Part shown: positions 26,480-37,359 of the stretch, one piece after another | Numbering within the stretch: position 1 is the first letter of the stretch | How the letters are laid out: every line of letters starts with the position of its first letter | Source: Idiomarina piscisalsi | Lineage (GTDB): Bacteria; Pseudomonadota; Gammaproteobacteria; Enterobacterales; Alteromonadaceae | Direction of reading: 5' to 3' | Assembly (NCBI RefSeq): GCF_003987095.1 | Contig: NZ_PIQA01000003.1 | Location: forward strand, 248,001 to 312,000 | DNA: 64,000 nucleotides | Notes under the pieces: model-generated | Told to the model about the DNA's origin: nothing | The model's input: only the letters and a program-made list of their open reading frames with translations | The model's database searches: none | Made by a program: the position numbers and the translations under genes

Positions 26480-29194
26480 CTACAGTTTACCGTGACAATG
26501 TTTGTATTTTTTACCTGAGCCGCATGGACAAGGTTCATTACGACCGACTTTCTTTTCAGTTCTGGCCGGTTGTGGCTGCCCCTGCTCCCGCGGTTGCTCT
26601 TCTTGAGTCGCTGGCTTTGTCTGCTCGTGTTTAAACTCACGAGGTGCACTGTCGGCAGCTTTACGCTGTTGGTCAACGGCATCGACATCTTCCTGAGCGC
26701 GCACTTTAACGCGACTTAAAATAGTCACAACATCCAACTTCAGGTTCTCAAGCATTTCGCTGAACAACTCAAACGCTTCGCGCTTATATTCCTGCTTAGG
26801 GTTTTTCTGTGCGTAACCGCGTAAGTGAATGCCCTGACGTAAATGATCCATTGCTGCCAAGTGCTCTTTCCAGTGCTGATCAAGGCTTTGCAACATAATC
26901 GACTTTTCAAAACGGCGCAGAACTTCCGGACCTACCATTTCTTCTTTTTCCTGGTAAGTCTTAACCAGCTCTTCCAAAACACGTTCGCGAAGAACTTCTT
27001 CGTGGAAGTGTTCTTCTTCCTCAAGCCACTGTTGTAAAGGTAGCTCAATATGGAAATCAGCGCGTAAACGTTCTTCCAGTGACTTTAAGTCCCACAGTTC
27101 AGCGAGCGACTGTGGTGGCACATATTCGTCAATCACCGCATTAACAACGTCTTCGCGAATTGCAGTAATGGTTTCAGAAATATCACCTTCATCAAGCAGC
27201 TCGTTGCGCTGTTCATAAACCACCGAGCGCTGGTCATTCGCCACATCATCGTATTCAAGCAGTTGCTTACGGATATCGAAATTACGCCCTTCAACCTTAC
27301 GTTGTGCGTTTTCGATGGCGCGTGTCACCCAAGGGTGCTCAATAGCTTCGCCTTCTTTCATACCAAGGCGTTTCATCATGGTACCAATACGATCCGATGC
27401 GAAAATACGCATTAGTGGATCTTCCAGTGACAGATAGAAACGAGACGAACCCGGGTCACCCTGACGACCAGCACGACCACGAAGCTGATTATCAATACGG
27501 CGAGATTCATGACGCTCCGTACCAATAATGTGCAAGCCACCCGCTTCGATGACTTTGTCATGCACTTTCTGCCATTCTTCTTTAATAGCATCTATTTTTT
27601 CGTTAGATGGTTCTTCCAGTTTCTCTACTTCGACCATCCAATTGCCGCCTAACACGATGTCAGTACCGCGCCCGGCCATGTTGGTCGCAATAGTTACGGC
27701 GCCCGGACGGCCCGCCTGAGCGATAATATCGGCTTCTTGTTCGTGGAACTTAGCGTTCAACACCGCATGCGGTATTTTCTTCTTCTTCAAAAGGCTCGAC
27801 AACAACTCCGAGTTTTCGATAGATACGGTACCAACCAGCGCTGGGCGTCCTTGTTTACGGCACTCTTCGATATCTTCAGCAATAGCTTCGTATTTTTCTT
27901 TTGCCGTTAGGTAAATCAAGTCAGCGCGATCATCACGAACCATTGGCTTATTGGTTGGAATAACAACGGTTTCAAGCCCATAAATTGACTGGAACTCAAA
28001 GGCTTCGGTGTCGGCTGTACCTGTCATACCCGCCAATTTGTCATACAAACGGAAGTAGTTCTGGAAGGTAATAGAAGCTAGTGTTTGGTTTTCGTTTTGA
28101 ATAGGCACACCTTCTTTGGCTTCGACCGCCTGGTGCAAACCTTCAGACCAGCGGCGCCCTTCCATCGTACGACCTGTGTGCTCATCAACAATAATGATCT
28201 GCTCATCTTTAACAATGTAATCGACATCTTTCTGGAATAGGTGATGTGCTCTTAGCGCCGCATTAATGTGGTGCAGTAAGCTAATATTGGCAGCGGAATA
28301 CAGTGAGTCATCGTCAGCCAGCATGCCTTTTTCTTTGAGTAGCGACTCTATATGCTCTTGACCATTTTCGGTTAGGTGAAGTTGCTTAGCCTTTTCATCA
28401 ATGGTGAAATGGCCGTCGCCTTTCTCTTCCTCGGTATCTTCTTTTTCCTGACGCACTAAATGTGGAACCAGCTCGTTCATCTTTCGGTACATTTCCGAAC
28501 TGTCTTCAGCCGGCCCCGAAATAATCAACGGTGTTCTGGCTTCGTCAATAAGAATAGAATCCACCTCATCGACCAGCGCATAGTAAAGGTCGCGCTGCAC
28601 GCGATCCTGTGGCGAAAAGGCCATATTATCGCGCAAGTAGTCGAAACCAAACTCGTTATTGGTGCCGTAGGTAATGTCAGCTTGATAAGCAGCTTTTTTA
28701 TCTTCCGGATTCATGCCCGGAATATTGAAAGCAACACTCAAGCCCAGGAATTCAAACAGAGGGCGGTTAAATTCAGCGTCACGTTTTGCCAAGTAGTCGT
28801 TCACGGTAATAATATGCACGCCTTTCCCGGGCAAAGCATTTAAATAAGCAGTTAGAGTTGCAGTTAAAGTTTTACCTTCACCGGTTTTCATTTCCGCAAT
28901 ACGGTTTTCATTCAAAACCATACCGCCGATAAGCTGGACGTCAAAATGACGCATTTTAAATACGCGTTTACTGGCTTCACGGACCGTAGCAAAGGCTTCA
29001 ACAAGTAACTTATCGAGCTTTTCACCTTCGTTCAGACGCTTACGAAACTCGGCGGTCTTTTCCTTTAATTCGGCATCACTCAATGCTTCAAATTCGGGTT
29101 CTAACGCGTTAATCCGATCAACATCTTTTTGCATGTTTTTGAGTATGCGATCGTTGCGACTTCCAAAAACTTTTCGAAACAGACTGCCTAGCAT
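26480..29194 (-). CDS. secA: Preprotein translocase ATPase SecA
   Basis: A 904-residue SecA, the motor that drives preproteins through SecYEG. The start [16 protein letters not shown] at 29194 matches family N termini; an in-frame start 12 residues earlier is rejected. Walker A is [11 protein letters not shown] (about 102-112), the DEAD-type box is [20 protein letters not shown], and [16 protein letters not shown] and [17 protein letters not shown] belong to the second ATPase lobe. The C terminus has the zinc motif [14 protein letters not shown], which binds SecB and zinc. The upstream gene is an M23 peptidase rather than secM. Confidence 0.98.
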   Translation of the reverse strand: MLGSLFRKVFGSRNDRILKNMQKDVDRINALEPEFEALSDAELKEKTAEFRKRLNEGEKLDKLLVEAFATVREASKRVFKMRHFDVQLIGGMVLNENRIAEMKTGEGKTLTATLTAYLNALPGKGVHIITVNDYLAKRDAEFNRPLFEFLGLSVAFNIPGMNPEDKKAAYQADITYGTNNEFGFDYLRDNMAFSPQDRVQRDLYYALVDEVDSILIDEARTPLIISGPAEDSSEMYRKMNELVPHLVRQEKEDTEEEKGDGHFTIDEKAKQLHLTENGQEHIESLLKEKGMLADDDSLYSAANISLLHHINAALRAHHLFQKDVDYIVKDEQIIIVDEHTGRTMEGRRWSEGLHQAVEAKEGVPIQNENQTLASITFQNYFRLYDKLAGMTGTADTEAFEFQSIYGLETVVIPTNKPMVRDDRADLIYLTAKEKYEAIAEDIEECRKQGRPALVGTVSIENSELLSSLLKKKKIPHAVLNAKFHEQEADIIAQAGRPGAVTIATNMAGRGTDIVLGGNWMVEVEKLEEPSNEKIDAIKEEWQKVHDKVIEAGGLHIIGTERHESRRIDNQLRGRAGRQGDPGSSRFYLSLEDPLMRIFASDRIGTMMKRLGMKEGEAIEHPWVTRAIENAQRKVEGRNFDIRKQLLEYDDVANDQRSVVYEQRNELLDEGDISETITAIREDVVNAVIDEYVPPQSLAELWDLKSLEERLRADFHIELPLQQWLEEEEHFHEEVLRERVLEELVKTYQEKEEMVGPEVLRRFEKSIMLQSLDQHWKEHLAAMDHLRQGIHLRGYAQKNPKQEYKREAFELFSEMLENLKLDVVTILSRVKVRAQEDVDAVDQQRKAADSAPREFKHEQTKPATQEEQPREQGQPQPARTEKKVGRNEPCPCGSGKKYKHCHGKL

Positions 29195-29221
29195 GAGTTT
29201 GATATATCCTGTGTTACTTTT

Positions 29222-29251
29222 TAACAACAAAAGCGGTACTCAGTACCGCTT
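29222..29251 (-). terminator. Rho-independent terminator after the M23 peptidase gene
   Basis: AAGCGGTAC pairs with GTACCGCTT around a three-base loop (29231-29251), followed on the minus strand by TTGTTGTT. It separates the M23 gene from secA, so secA probably has its own promoter just downstream of it. Confidence 0.75.
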
Positions 29252-29279
29252 GCGTTTATTCTCTTAATGTTCAGGTGTA

Positions 29280-30206
29280 TTAGTCGGCTTTTCGGTACAC
29301 AAATTGGTTCGGGTCAATCTGCTTACCATTGCGTAAAACTTCGTAATGCACATGCGGTCCGGTTGAACGACCACTGCTACCCATCTCTGCAATTTGCTGA
29401 CCTCGTGTTACCACGTCGCCGACGTTTACTAATAATTTGTGATTGTGCCCATAGCGAGTTTTTAAGCCACCACCGTGGTCAATCTCAACCAACTGACCAT
29501 AGCCGTACCGGTCACCTGCCCAAGTGACAACACCAGCACCGGTCGCAACCACTTGCACATCTTCGTTATAACTCGCAAAGTCTAAACCTTTATGCATGGC
29601 CGGAGTGCCATTGAAAGGGTCTTTACGAATACCATATTGCGAAGAGAGCCAACCATCGGAGATAGGGCGCCCAGCAATATATGCATCACTATTAAGTTGG
29701 TGATTCATCATCACAGATTCAAGGAGAGATAGCTGTTTTTGTTTGTCCGATATCTTCGACAACATGTCTTCAATATCGGTAAGTACGTCAGCTCCTGAGG
29801 CGTGCGGCAGTTCAGCGACTTCTATTTCAGGTCCGCCGATGGGCATTTCCTGCTGGAAATTAAACTCGCCATTGTCCAAATTTGCTACACCGGCCAAGCG
29901 CTCGCCTAAAGCGTCCAGGCGGCGCATTTGTGCCCGTAACTCACCTAAGTAGACTTTCATTGCCCCCAATTGCTTTTGGGTATCTTCTTTCAACGCTTTG
30001 ACGGCTTTTTGCTGAAGAATAAGGTTTTTTTGCTCTTCGGTGATTTGTGCCTGCGCGAACTCTGGATCAACTCCCCGGTATTCCCAAGGTTGCCAGGTAA
30101 CAAGCCCAATAAAGGTCGCTATACCGGCGAAAGACAACATCCGTCTACGACTTAAATTAATGCGAAAACGAATTTTGGAGCCTCGATAAAAGACTGATAA
30201 ACTCAT
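29280..30206 (-). CDS. M23-family (LytM/Peptidase_M23) cell-wall metallopeptidase
   Basis: A 308-residue envelope protein. A cytosolic Arg-rich N terminus and one membrane segment (about 24-40) are followed by a coiled coil (about 55-100) and a C-terminal M23 domain (about 190-300). The M23 domain contains HKGLDFA (first zinc His and Asp) and GRSTGPHVHYEVLRNG (HxH motif), so the catalytic site looks intact and DD-endopeptidase activity on peptidoglycan is likely. In E. coli the equivalent place upstream of secA is held by secM. I see no arrest-peptide motif at the C terminus. Confidence 0.9.
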   Translation of the reverse strand: MSLSVFYRGSKIRFRINLSRRRMLSFAGIATFIGLVTWQPWEYRGVDPEFAQAQITEEQKNLILQQKAVKALKEDTQKQLGAMKVYLGELRAQMRRLDALGERLAGVANLDNGEFNFQQEMPIGGPEIEVAELPHASGADVLTDIEDMLSKISDKQKQLSLLESVMMNHQLNSDAYIAGRPISDGWLSSQYGIRKDPFNGTPAMHKGLDFASYNEDVQVVATGAGVVTWAGDRYGYGQLVEIDHGGGLKTRYGHNHKLLVNVGDVVTRGQQIAEMGSSGRSTGPHVHYEVLRNGKQIDPNQFVYRKAD

Positions 30207-30241
30207 CTGAACTCTCTTATTATTTGTTGACTACACCACTT

Positions 30242-30682
30242 ATGTCACGACAACCCAAAACGCCATCAGAATTGCTACGTACGGGTCAGCAACCTATGGC
30301 TGAAACGTTGCGACACTATGCACAGTTTGCCGCTCAACTCTCTCAATGGCAACAGTTGTTTAAAAACTGCGTGGACAAAGCAACCGCTCAACATTGTCAG
30401 CTTGTGAATATTCGCGACGGCGAGCTTATTGTAAAGGCTGGCAGCGGCAGCTGGTCAACAAAACTTAAATTCCAACAAGCGGCCATTATAACGTATTTTC
30501 AAAACAATGCGACGGTGCCGGTCAACAAGCTGAGCGTGAAAGTGTCACCGAATGTAAACACCACAAATGACAACGCACAAAGGCTAAGGAATATGGCGGA
30601 GGGTTGCAGCGAGCCGCTGCGACTTCAGTTAGAAGCATTAGCGGCGAAGTTTGATAACAACGCCGCCAACAATAAAGGCTAA
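30242..30682 (+). CDS. dciA: DciA-family (DUF721) replicative helicase loader
   Basis: A 146-residue DUF721/DciA-type protein, the ancestral loader of DnaB in bacteria that lack phage-derived DnaC. The conserved KH-like domain covers about residues 40-100 (VNIRDGELIVKAGSGSWSTKLKF). The start is uncertain: an ATG at 30242 is used, but a TTG at 30224 is in frame and neither has a good Shine-Dalgarno sequence. It diverges from the M23 gene with only 35 bp between start codons and converges on lpxC with the stop codons abutting. Confidence 0.85.
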   Translation: MSRQPKTPSELLRTGQQPMAETLRHYAQFAAQLSQWQQLFKNCVDKATAQHCQLVNIRDGELIVKAGSGSWSTKLKFQQAAIITYFQNNATVPVNKLSVKVSPNVNTTNDNAQRLRNMAEGCSEPLRLQLEALAAKFDNNAANNKG

Positions 30683-31603
30683 TTAAGCCGTAGTATTAGC
30701 TGGTGACCAAAATGCGATAGGCTCTTTTGCCTGCTCATCTTCAAAGGTCACGAACTCCCAGGCAGACTCAGTTTCCAGTACCGCCTGAAGTAATTGGTTA
30801 TTTAACGCATGGCCTGACTTGTATGCACGCAGATGGCCCAAAATACTATGACCGCCCATGTAGAGATCGCCCACAGCGTCCAACATTTTGTGTTTCACAA
30901 ACTCGTCGTCATAACGCAGGCCGTCATTATTTAACACGCGGAAGTCATCCAGAACCACGGCGTTATCAAAACTGCCACCAAGCGCCAAGTTATTTTTGCG
31001 CAAGTACTCAATGTCTTTCATAAAGCCAAAGGTACGCGCACGGCTAATGTCTTTAATGAAGGCATTAGCACTGAAGTCCATGCTGACAGTTTGCCCTGTG
31101 TCTGCGATAGCCGGATGGTCAAAGTCGATAGCAAAGTCGATACGGAAACCATCGTGGGGTAGCAGTTCCGCCCACTTGTCACCGTCTTCAACACGCACCG
31201 GCTCTTTGATTCGGATAAACTTCTTCGCTGCTGACTGCTCTTCAATGCCCGCACTTTGTAGCAGGTAAACAAACGGGTGAGAGCTACCATCCATAATCGG
31301 TATTTCGTGAGAGTCGACTTCGATAATAGCGTTATCAATGCCAACTCCTGCAAGCGCAGCGAGTAAGTGTTCGACTGTAGATATGCGAATATTTTCTTCA
31401 TTAATTAAGCACGTACACAACTGCGTATCACGAACCCAGTCAGCACGCGCAGGGATATCCACTGCCGGCTCTAAGTCAGTACGGCGAAAGATCAACCCAG
31501 TATTAGCCGGCGCCGGACGCAAAGTTAAGTTCACTTTGTTGCCCTTGTGCAAGCCAATTCCTGTTGCTGATATCGCTTGTTGCAATGTACGTTGCTTAAT
31601 CAT
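30683..31603 (-). CDS. lpxC: UDP-3-O-acyl-N-acetylglucosamine deacetylase LpxC
   Basis: A 306-residue zinc deacetylase that carries out the committed step of lipid A synthesis. Motifs are [17 protein letters not shown] (first zinc His), MDGSSHPF, and [15 protein letters not shown] with the second His and the Asp; [14 protein letters not shown] contains the catalytic His. Length equals E. coli LpxC (305). It lies downstream of ftsZ with a 150-bp gap containing its own promoter. The C-terminal tail, which controls FtsH degradation in E. coli, ends PANTTA here. Confidence 0.97.
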   Translation of the reverse strand: MIKQRTLQQAISATGIGLHKGNKVNLTLRPAPANTGLIFRRTDLEPAVDIPARADWVRDTQLCTCLINEENIRISTVEHLLAALAGVGIDNAIIEVDSHEIPIMDGSSHPFVYLLQSAGIEEQSAAKKFIRIKEPVRVEDGDKWAELLPHDGFRIDFAIDFDHPAIADTGQTVSMDFSANAFIKDISRARTFGFMKDIEYLRKNNLALGGSFDNAVVLDDFRVLNNDGLRYDDEFVKHKMLDAVGDLYMGGHSILGHLRAYKSGHALNNQLLQAVLETESAWEFVTFEDEQAKEPIAFWSPANTTA

Positions 31604-31689
31604 GAGTTTTATTCACCTACCTTATAAAATCGGTTCGCTTTATACGGCTTCTGGTCAAAAAACGACCATTCAAACCGAAGCGGCCGCAT

Positions 31690-31719
31690 ATTATACGACA
31701 TTTGTCATGGTCCGATCAA
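31690..31719 (-). promoter_or_regulatory. Predicted lpxC promoter
   Basis: On the minus strand TTGATC (31714-31719) and a perfect TATAAT (31690-31695) are 18 bp apart, in the ftsZ-lpxC gap. The transcript would have a leader of about 80 bases before the lpxC ATG at 31603. Confidence 0.65.
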
Positions 31720-31753
31720 ATTTTACGCATAATTACACTGGCTTAGCGGTAAT

Positions 31754-32947
31754 TTAGTCCGCTTGTTTGCGCAAAAATGCCGGAATATCCAAATAATCCA
31801 GTTCTTTGTCCTGCTTTGGCTTCGCCGCCGCCTGACGCTTCGCTTCTGGTTTAGGCTCTGCCTGAGCCTCTTCCTGCTCTTCGTAACGAGGAGCTGTAGC
31901 GCCGCGGTCAATGTCCGCACGATACGTAGGTTGCGGTTCACGCTTAGGTGCATTTTGCGCATTGTTGACCAGAGAAATATCTGGTTTACGCTCTGCGCCG
32001 ATACCTGTCGCAACAACGGTTACTCTTAATTCATCAGACATTTCAGTATCGATAACGGTTCCCACAATTACGGTCGCATTATCTGACGCAAACGCCTTCA
32101 CGGTGTTACCTACCGTTTCGAACTCGTCAATGCTCATGTCCATGCCTGCGGTTACATTAACCAACACACCGCGCGCGCCAGACAGATCGATGTCTTCAAG
32201 AAGCGGGCTGTTAATAGCCATTTCCGCCGCTTCCTGCGCACGATCTTCACCGCTTGCGGCGCCGGTACCCATCATCGCAGTACCCATTTCTTTCATCACT
32301 GCACGAACGTCGGCAAAGTCAACGTTGATAAGGCCTGGACGAGTAATAAGCTCGGCAATTCCCTGTACCGCGCCCAGTAGCACGTTGTTGGCTGCGCTGA
32401 AGGCATCTAACAACGAAGTGCCTTTGCCCATAACCTTCAACAGTTTTTCGTTAGGAATAGTAATAAGCGAGTCCACACTTTGCTCTAGCGCGTGAATACC
32501 TTCATCGGCAACGGCCATGCGCTTCTTACCTTCAAACGGGAAGGGTTTAGTAACAACCGCAACTGTCAGAATACCCAGCTCTTTGGCGACTTCAGCAACC
32601 ACAGGTGCGGCACCGGTACCAGTGCCGCCACCCATGCCGGCTGCAATAAAGACCATATCCGCACCTTCTAATTGAATACGGATATTTTCGCGGTCTTCTT
32701 CCGCTGATTGGCGACCCACTTCCGGGTTAGCACCAGCGCCAAGCCCCTTAGTGATGTCCTGACCTAATTGAATGGTCACGTCTGCAGTGTGATTACGCAA
32801 TGCCTGCGCATCGGTGTTCGCCGCAATAAACTGCACGCCTTCAATTGACTCTTTTACCATGTGCTGAACAGCGTTACCGCCGCCACCACCGACGCCTATC
32901 ACCTTAATGACGGCTTCGCTTTCGTAATTATCCATCAGTTCGAACAT
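31754..32947 (-). CDS. ftsZ: Cell division GTPase FtsZ
   Basis: A 397-residue tubulin-like GTPase that forms the division ring. The GTP-binding loop [14 protein letters not shown] is intact, as is the T7 synergy loop region ([16 protein letters not shown]) with its catalytic Asp. The C-terminal linker (about 315-380) is charged and Ala/Lys-rich, and the conserved C-terminal peptide [15 protein letters not shown] binds FtsA, ZipA and ZapD-type partners. It is last in the dcw cluster, 38 bp after ftsA. Confidence 0.98.
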   Translation of the reverse strand: MFELMDNYESEAVIKVIGVGGGGGNAVQHMVKESIEGVQFIAANTDAQALRNHTADVTIQLGQDITKGLGAGANPEVGRQSAEEDRENIRIQLEGADMVFIAAGMGGGTGTGAAPVVAEVAKELGILTVAVVTKPFPFEGKKRMAVADEGIHALEQSVDSLITIPNEKLLKVMGKGTSLLDAFSAANNVLLGAVQGIAELITRPGLINVDFADVRAVMKEMGTAMMGTGAASGEDRAQEAAEMAINSPLLEDIDLSGARGVLVNVTAGMDMSIDEFETVGNTVKAFASDNATVIVGTVIDTEMSDELRVTVVATGIGAERKPDISLVNNAQNAPKREPQPTYRADIDRGATAPRYEEQEEAQAEPKPEAKRQAAAKPKQDKELDYLDIPAFLRKQAD

Positions 32948-32985
32948 AATAATTCTCCCTACCTGCTTTTTTTTGCTACCCCAAG

Positions 32986-34218
32986 TTAAAACTCACCTTT
33001 AAACCAGCTCTGCACTTTTTGCCAGAGCCCGATAACGTCAGTTTTAGAACTTTCTTTTTGTGATACAGCGGCGTCTTCCTGTCCATACCGTAACAGTCCG
33101 ACCGCTGTCGCATAAACCGGGTCTTCTACGTAGTCCCGTAAACCTTTCATACCAAGCGGTACGCCTACGCGCACCGGCATTTGGAATATCTCTTCTGCAA
33201 AATCAACGCAGCCTTCCATTTTCGCGCTACCACCTGTGATAACCACACCAGCAGCTATTTGTTCGTCCAGGCCGCTTTGCTGAATTTCATCTCTGACTAA
33301 CTCAAACAATTCCTGGTAACGTGGTTCCACCACTTCTGCGAGCGTATGCCGCGACATAACACGCGAAGGACGACCACCCACCGACGGCACCTCAATGGTG
33401 TCTTCCATACTAACCATTTGACGCAACGCACAAGCGTGCTTGGTCTTAATTTCTTCCGCGTGATTCGTTGGTGTGCGGAATATTTTTGCAATATCACTGG
33501 TCACCTGATTACCCGCCGCCGGGATCACAGCGGTGTGACGCAACACCCCGCCTGCATAGATGCAGATATCAATCGTACCGCCGCCTAAGTCGACCAACGC
33601 CACGCCTAGGTCCTTTTCGTCATCGGTTAATACCGAGATGCTGGATGCCAGCGCTGAAAAAATCAGTTTGTCGACAGACAAACCACAGCGTTCCACGGCT
33701 TTGGTTATGTTCTTGGCCATGTCATTAGCGCAAGTAATAATGTGGACTTTTGACTCCATACGCACGCCCGACATACCAATAGGACTGCGAATGCTTTCCT
33801 GAGAGTCAATCACATACTCTTGCGGTAGCACATGCAAAATGCGGCGCTCTTTCGCAATAGGCACCGACTGCGCTGCATGAATCACACTGTCGACATCGTC
33901 CTGTGTCACTTCCGCTTCATTAATCGGCACCATGCCGCTTTCGTTCTGGCACGAGATGTGGCGACCGGAGATATTTAAGTAAACAGATGCAACTCGGCAG
34001 TCAGCCATCAATTCGGCCTCGTCGACAGCTCGTTGAACCGACTGAACGACCAAATTCAGGTCATTAACGCCGCCTTTGTCCATACCACGAGCAACCGCAG
34101 TACCAACGCCTACAACGCTGATTTCATTGTCCGGCAACAACTCACCGATAAGAGCGGTTACTTTGCTCGTACCTATGTCCAGACCTACTACCATATTGCG
34201 TTCCGATGTTTTCGACAT
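32986..34218 (-). CDS. ftsA: Cell division protein FtsA
   Basis: A 410-residue actin-like ATPase that tethers FtsZ to the membrane. Actin-fold phosphate and nucleotide motifs include [31 protein letters not shown] and [10 protein letters not shown]. The C-terminal amphipathic helix ([16 protein letters not shown]) is the membrane-targeting sequence. It starts 6 bp after the ftsQ stop. Confidence 0.97.
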   Translation of the reverse strand: MSKTSERNMVVGLDIGTSKVTALIGELLPDNEISVVGVGTAVARGMDKGGVNDLNLVVQSVQRAVDEAELMADCRVASVYLNISGRHISCQNESGMVPINEAEVTQDDVDSVIHAAQSVPIAKERRILHVLPQEYVIDSQESIRSPIGMSGVRMESKVHIITCANDMAKNITKAVERCGLSVDKLIFSALASSISVLTDDEKDLGVALVDLGGGTIDICIYAGGVLRHTAVIPAAGNQVTSDIAKIFRTPTNHAEEIKTKHACALRQMVSMEDTIEVPSVGGRPSRVMSRHTLAEVVEPRYQELFELVRDEIQQSGLDEQIAAGVVITGGSAKMEGCVDFAEEIFQMPVRVGVPLGMKGLRDYVEDPVYATAVGLLRYGQEDAAVSQKESSKTDVIGLWQKVQSWFKGEF

Positions 34219-34224
34219 ATCTGT

Positions 34225-34971
34225 CTAACTCTCACTTTTTGCTTCACGCCAGGCTACTGCAGCCCCGGTATCGTATCGTAAATCCACTGTGTCGACTTTG
34301 TTCTCTTTACTGTTTTCGTGGTTCATCATGCTTGGAAACAAGTCGATAAACCGTTTAATGCGTTCCAGGGTGGCTTCCCGCCCTAACTTGATTTCTATAC
34401 CTTGTTCCAGCACCAAACTGACAGCAAAGCGGTCGGTTAAACGTAAGGCTCTTATCGAAAAACCATTCACCGACAACATCTTTTGTAATCGATAGAACTC
34501 GCTTAGCGTGTCCTCGACCGCGTGCTCAGGCCCAAAAAGTTGGGGTAGCTGCGCACTCACTTTTGTCACGTCAGCCCGAAACACTTCATCCTGTTCGTTG
34601 ATCAGCCGGTCCGCATTCCAAAGCGCTTGCGGCTGATGCTCCGAAACAAATACCGATAAACGGTCGGGCCATACTTTCCGTATGGATACTTTTTGTACCC
34701 ACGGCAGCGCTTCCACTCGCTGCCTTAAACTGTCAACGTCAGCCGTAAAAAAACTGCCTAACGGCTTTGACAAAAGTGCCTGTCTTATCTCACTTTTGTC
34801 GGTATAAATAAGCTCGCCCTGCACACTCAAGCTGGCTATAGGCACTTGCTGTTCATCTGTCAGTACTTCATTTAACTGATAAATACCGACGCCTAAACCT
34901 ATCAAAGTCAGGCAAAACACGATGACGCCAGACCAAAAGTTAACCAACTTAAGGCGCTGCTCAGCGGCCAT
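34225..34971 (-). CDS. ftsQ: Cell division protein FtsQ
   Basis: A 248-residue bitopic membrane protein that recruits FtsL/FtsB to the divisome. It has a cytoplasmic N terminus, a single membrane helix (about 12-32), a POTRA domain (about 42-112, with IASLSVQGELIYTDKSEIRQ) and the beta domain containing VSIRKVWPDRLSVFVSEHQP. Length is slightly shorter than E. coli (276). It starts 2 bp after the ddlB stop. Confidence 0.95.
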   Translation of the reverse strand: MAAEQRLKLVNFWSGVIVFCLTLIGLGVGIYQLNEVLTDEQQVPIASLSVQGELIYTDKSEIRQALLSKPLGSFFTADVDSLRQRVEALPWVQKVSIRKVWPDRLSVFVSEHQPQALWNADRLINEQDEVFRADVTKVSAQLPQLFGPEHAVEDTLSEFYRLQKMLSVNGFSIRALRLTDRFAVSLVLEQGIEIKLGREATLERIKRFIDLFPSMMNHENSKENKVDTVDLRYDTGAAVAWREAKSES

Positions 34972-34973
34972 AT

Positions 34974-35903
34974 CTACTGCTCCAGCGTCTGCGCCAATAT
35001 GCGCTGCACCAGCTCACCAAAATCAATACCTGATGCTTTCGCTGCCATTGGCACCAGGCTTTTTTCTGTCATGCCCGGTACTGTATTCGCTTCTAACAAA
35101 TACCAATGCCCATCGTTCGATCGCATGACATCAATGCGCCCCCACCCTTTACCATCAACCGCTTTAAAAGCGTCTTCAGCCAAGTTTTTTAGGTAGACTT
35201 CATCGTCATTGTCTAAACCGGACGGACAGTGATACAAAGTGTCGTTTGCCTGGTACTTTGCTTCAAAATCATAAAACTCATGCGGTGTTTCCAGACGAAT
35301 AACAGGCAACGCTTTATTATCCAACAAAGCAATGGTGTATTCTTTACCTTCTATCCACTTTTCGACTAAAACTTGTTCATCAAATTGAACTGCATGTTTT
35401 AACGCCGAGGTTAAACGCTCAGCAGTATCAGCAATACTCATACCTATTGATGAGCCTTCCCTTGCTGGTTTAACAATAACGCGTCCACCGAGTTCTTCTA
35501 ATAAGGTTTCGCTGTCTACTTTGTCGAGTTCCGACGCCCGAACCACCCGCCATGGCGCTGTTGGGAGCTGTAGTGCGTGCCAAATCTGTTTGCAACGCAC
35601 TTTATCCATTGCTAAGGCACAGCCTAAAACACCACTGCCGGTGTAGGGCATTTCCAGCACTTCCAGTGCGCCCTGCATACTGCCGTCTTCACCTCCGCGA
35701 CCATGCAAAGCAATAAACACTCGCTCGTAACGCTCTTCAATTAACTCATGTAAGTCATGGGCTGCCGGATCAAATGCATGCGCATCAATACCTTTAGCCA
35801 CTAACGCCTTTAACACCGCCATTCCGGACTTAAGCGACACTTCCCGCTCGGCGGAATAACCGCCAAGCATAACCGCGACTTTTCCGAAGGCCTCAGGCGT
35901 CAT
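34974..35903 (-). CDS. ddlB: D-alanine--D-alanine ligase
   Basis: A 309-residue ATP-grasp ligase that makes the D-Ala-D-Ala dipeptide used by MurF. The N-terminal [19 protein letters not shown] carries the family's SAEREVSL signature. ATP-grasp residues lie in [15 protein letters not shown] and [30 protein letters not shown]. It overlaps the murC stop by 11 bp, a gene order identical to E. coli. Confidence 0.97.
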   Translation of the reverse strand: MTPEAFGKVAVMLGGYSAEREVSLKSGMAVLKALVAKGIDAHAFDPAAHDLHELIEERYERVFIALHGRGGEDGSMQGALEVLEMPYTGSGVLGCALAMDKVRCKQIWHALQLPTAPWRVVRASELDKVDSETLLEELGGRVIVKPAREGSSIGMSIADTAERLTSALKHAVQFDEQVLVEKWIEGKEYTIALLDNKALPVIRLETPHEFYDFEAKYQANDTLYHCPSGLDNDDEVYLKNLAEDAFKAVDGKGWGRIDVMRSNDGHWYLLEANTVPGMTEKSLVPMAAKASGIDFGELVQRILAQTLEQ

Positions 35904-37359
35904 TATTCAATACCTCTGAAGCTATTTGTTTCGCCAGAGCGCCGACATTACCGGCTCCCTGGGTCAGTAATAAGTCGTTCCCCGCCAGTACCGATTTCAA
36001 CACTTGTGGTACTTCTTCCGGCGAACCCACAAAAACCGGATCAATTTGCCCGCGCTGACGGATTGATCGGCACAATGAACGACCGTCTGCACCAGGCACG
36101 ATTGCCTCACCTGCGCTATATACTTCCAGCATTATCAATACATCGACCTGCGACAGCACATTGACGAAGTCTTCATACAAGTCCCGGGTGCGCGAATAAC
36201 GGTGAGGCTGAAACACCATGACTAAACGCTTTTCAGGCCAGCCTTCGCGTGCAGCTCTTATCGTCGCGGCGACCTCCGACGGGTGGTGTCCATAGTCGTC
36301 CACCAACATGACTTCACCCTCTTGCGCCGAGTCAGAAGGTACGGAAAAGTTTCCATAGTGCTGGAAGCGACGGCCAATACCTTCAAATTTTGTCAGGGCT
36401 CGTTTAATAGAGTCGTCGTCTATACCTTCATCCGTTGCAACGGCTACAGCCGCCAGTGCATTCAGTGCGTTATGTTTCCCTGGCATATTCAGGCAGACAC
36501 GGAACGGCTCCCGGTCTTTGCGTAAGATGGTAAAGCAGCTTTGGCTTGCAGTTTGTTCATAGTCAACGGCACGCACATCAGCCGATTCACTAAAACCGTA
36601 GGTTATTGCCTGACGCCCAACCCTTGGAATAAGCTCTGACACAACGTCATCATCAGCACACATAACTGCTAATCCGTAAAACGGTAGGTTGTGCAGAAAC
36701 TCCACATAAGTATCCAGCAACTTATTAAAGTCACCTTCATAGGTATCCATGTGATCCGCTTCAATATTTGTCACTATTGCGACCATAGGCTGCAAATGAA
36801 GGAAGGAGGCATCGCTCTCATCCGCTTCTGCAATTAAATACTTGCTGCTGCCCAGACGAGCATTGGAGCCTGCACTATTCAGCAAGCCACCAATAACGAA
36901 AGTTGGATCTCTCTCGGCTTCGGCAAAAATACTCGCTACCAATGAGGTAGTGGTGGTTTTACCATGGGTTCCTGCCACCGCAATTCCATGTCGAAAGCGC
37001 ATTAATTCAGCCAGCATTTCCGCTCGACGCACAACCGGAACCCGCAACTCATGTGCCGCTAATAATTCAGCATTGTCCTGCTTTATAGCGCTTGAAACCA
37101 CAACCACGCTGGCACCTTCGATATTGTTCGCCATGTGACCTAACACAATAGTCGCGCCTAGCTCTCTTAGGCGTTCCGTATTGGCATTTTCAGCAATATC
37201 AGAGCCCGATATTTGATAGCCTTGATTCAGCAACACTTCTGCTATTCCGGCCATGCCGGCGCCCCCAATACCGACAAAGTGAATGCGCTGCACCCGACGC
37301 ATCTCAGGTACATTCACTATGGTAAAGGGCTGTGCTTTTGTTGCGGTCATGCTAGTCAT
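35893..37359 (-). CDS. murC: UDP-N-acetylmuramate--L-alanine ligase
   Basis: Adds L-Ala to UDP-MurNAc, the first peptide step of peptidoglycan synthesis. The start at 37359 gives 488 residues, has GAGAAG as ribosome-binding site, and overlaps the end of murG by 8 bases; an open frame nine codons longer and an ATG at 37350 are the alternatives. Motifs are [21 protein letters not shown] (UDP-binding loop), [17 protein letters not shown] (ATP P-loop), ADESDASFL and [10 protein letters not shown]. Length is typical (491 in E. coli). Confidence 0.97.
   Translation of the reverse strand: MTSMTATKAQPFTIVNVPEMRRVQRIHFVGIGGAGMAGIAEVLLNQGYQISGSDIAENANTERLRELGATIVLGHMANNIEGASVVVVSSAIKQDNAELLAAHELRVPVVRRAEMLAELMRFRHGIAVAGTHGKTTTTSLVASIFAEAERDPTFVIGGLLNSAGSNARLGSSKYLIAEADESDASFLHLQPMVAIVTNIEADHMDTYEGDFNKLLDTYVEFLHNLPFYGLAVMCADDDVVSELIPRVGRQAITYGFSESADVRAVDYEQTASQSCFTILRKDREPFRVCLNMPGKHNALNALAAVAVATDEGIDDDSIKRALTKFEGIGRRFQHYGNFSVPSDSAQEGEVMLVDDYGHHPSEVAATIRAAREGWPEKRLVMVFQPHRYSRTRDLYEDFVNVLSQVDVLIMLEVYSAGEAIVPGADGRSLCRSIRQRGQIDPVFVGSPEEVPQVLKSVLAGNDLLLTQGAGNVGALAKQIASEVLNNDA

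Noticed and set aside
31911-32495. 194-codon open frame opposite ftsZ
   Set aside because: Antisense shadow of a strongly conserved gene; the codon composition is that of the reverse complement and no homology is recognisable.
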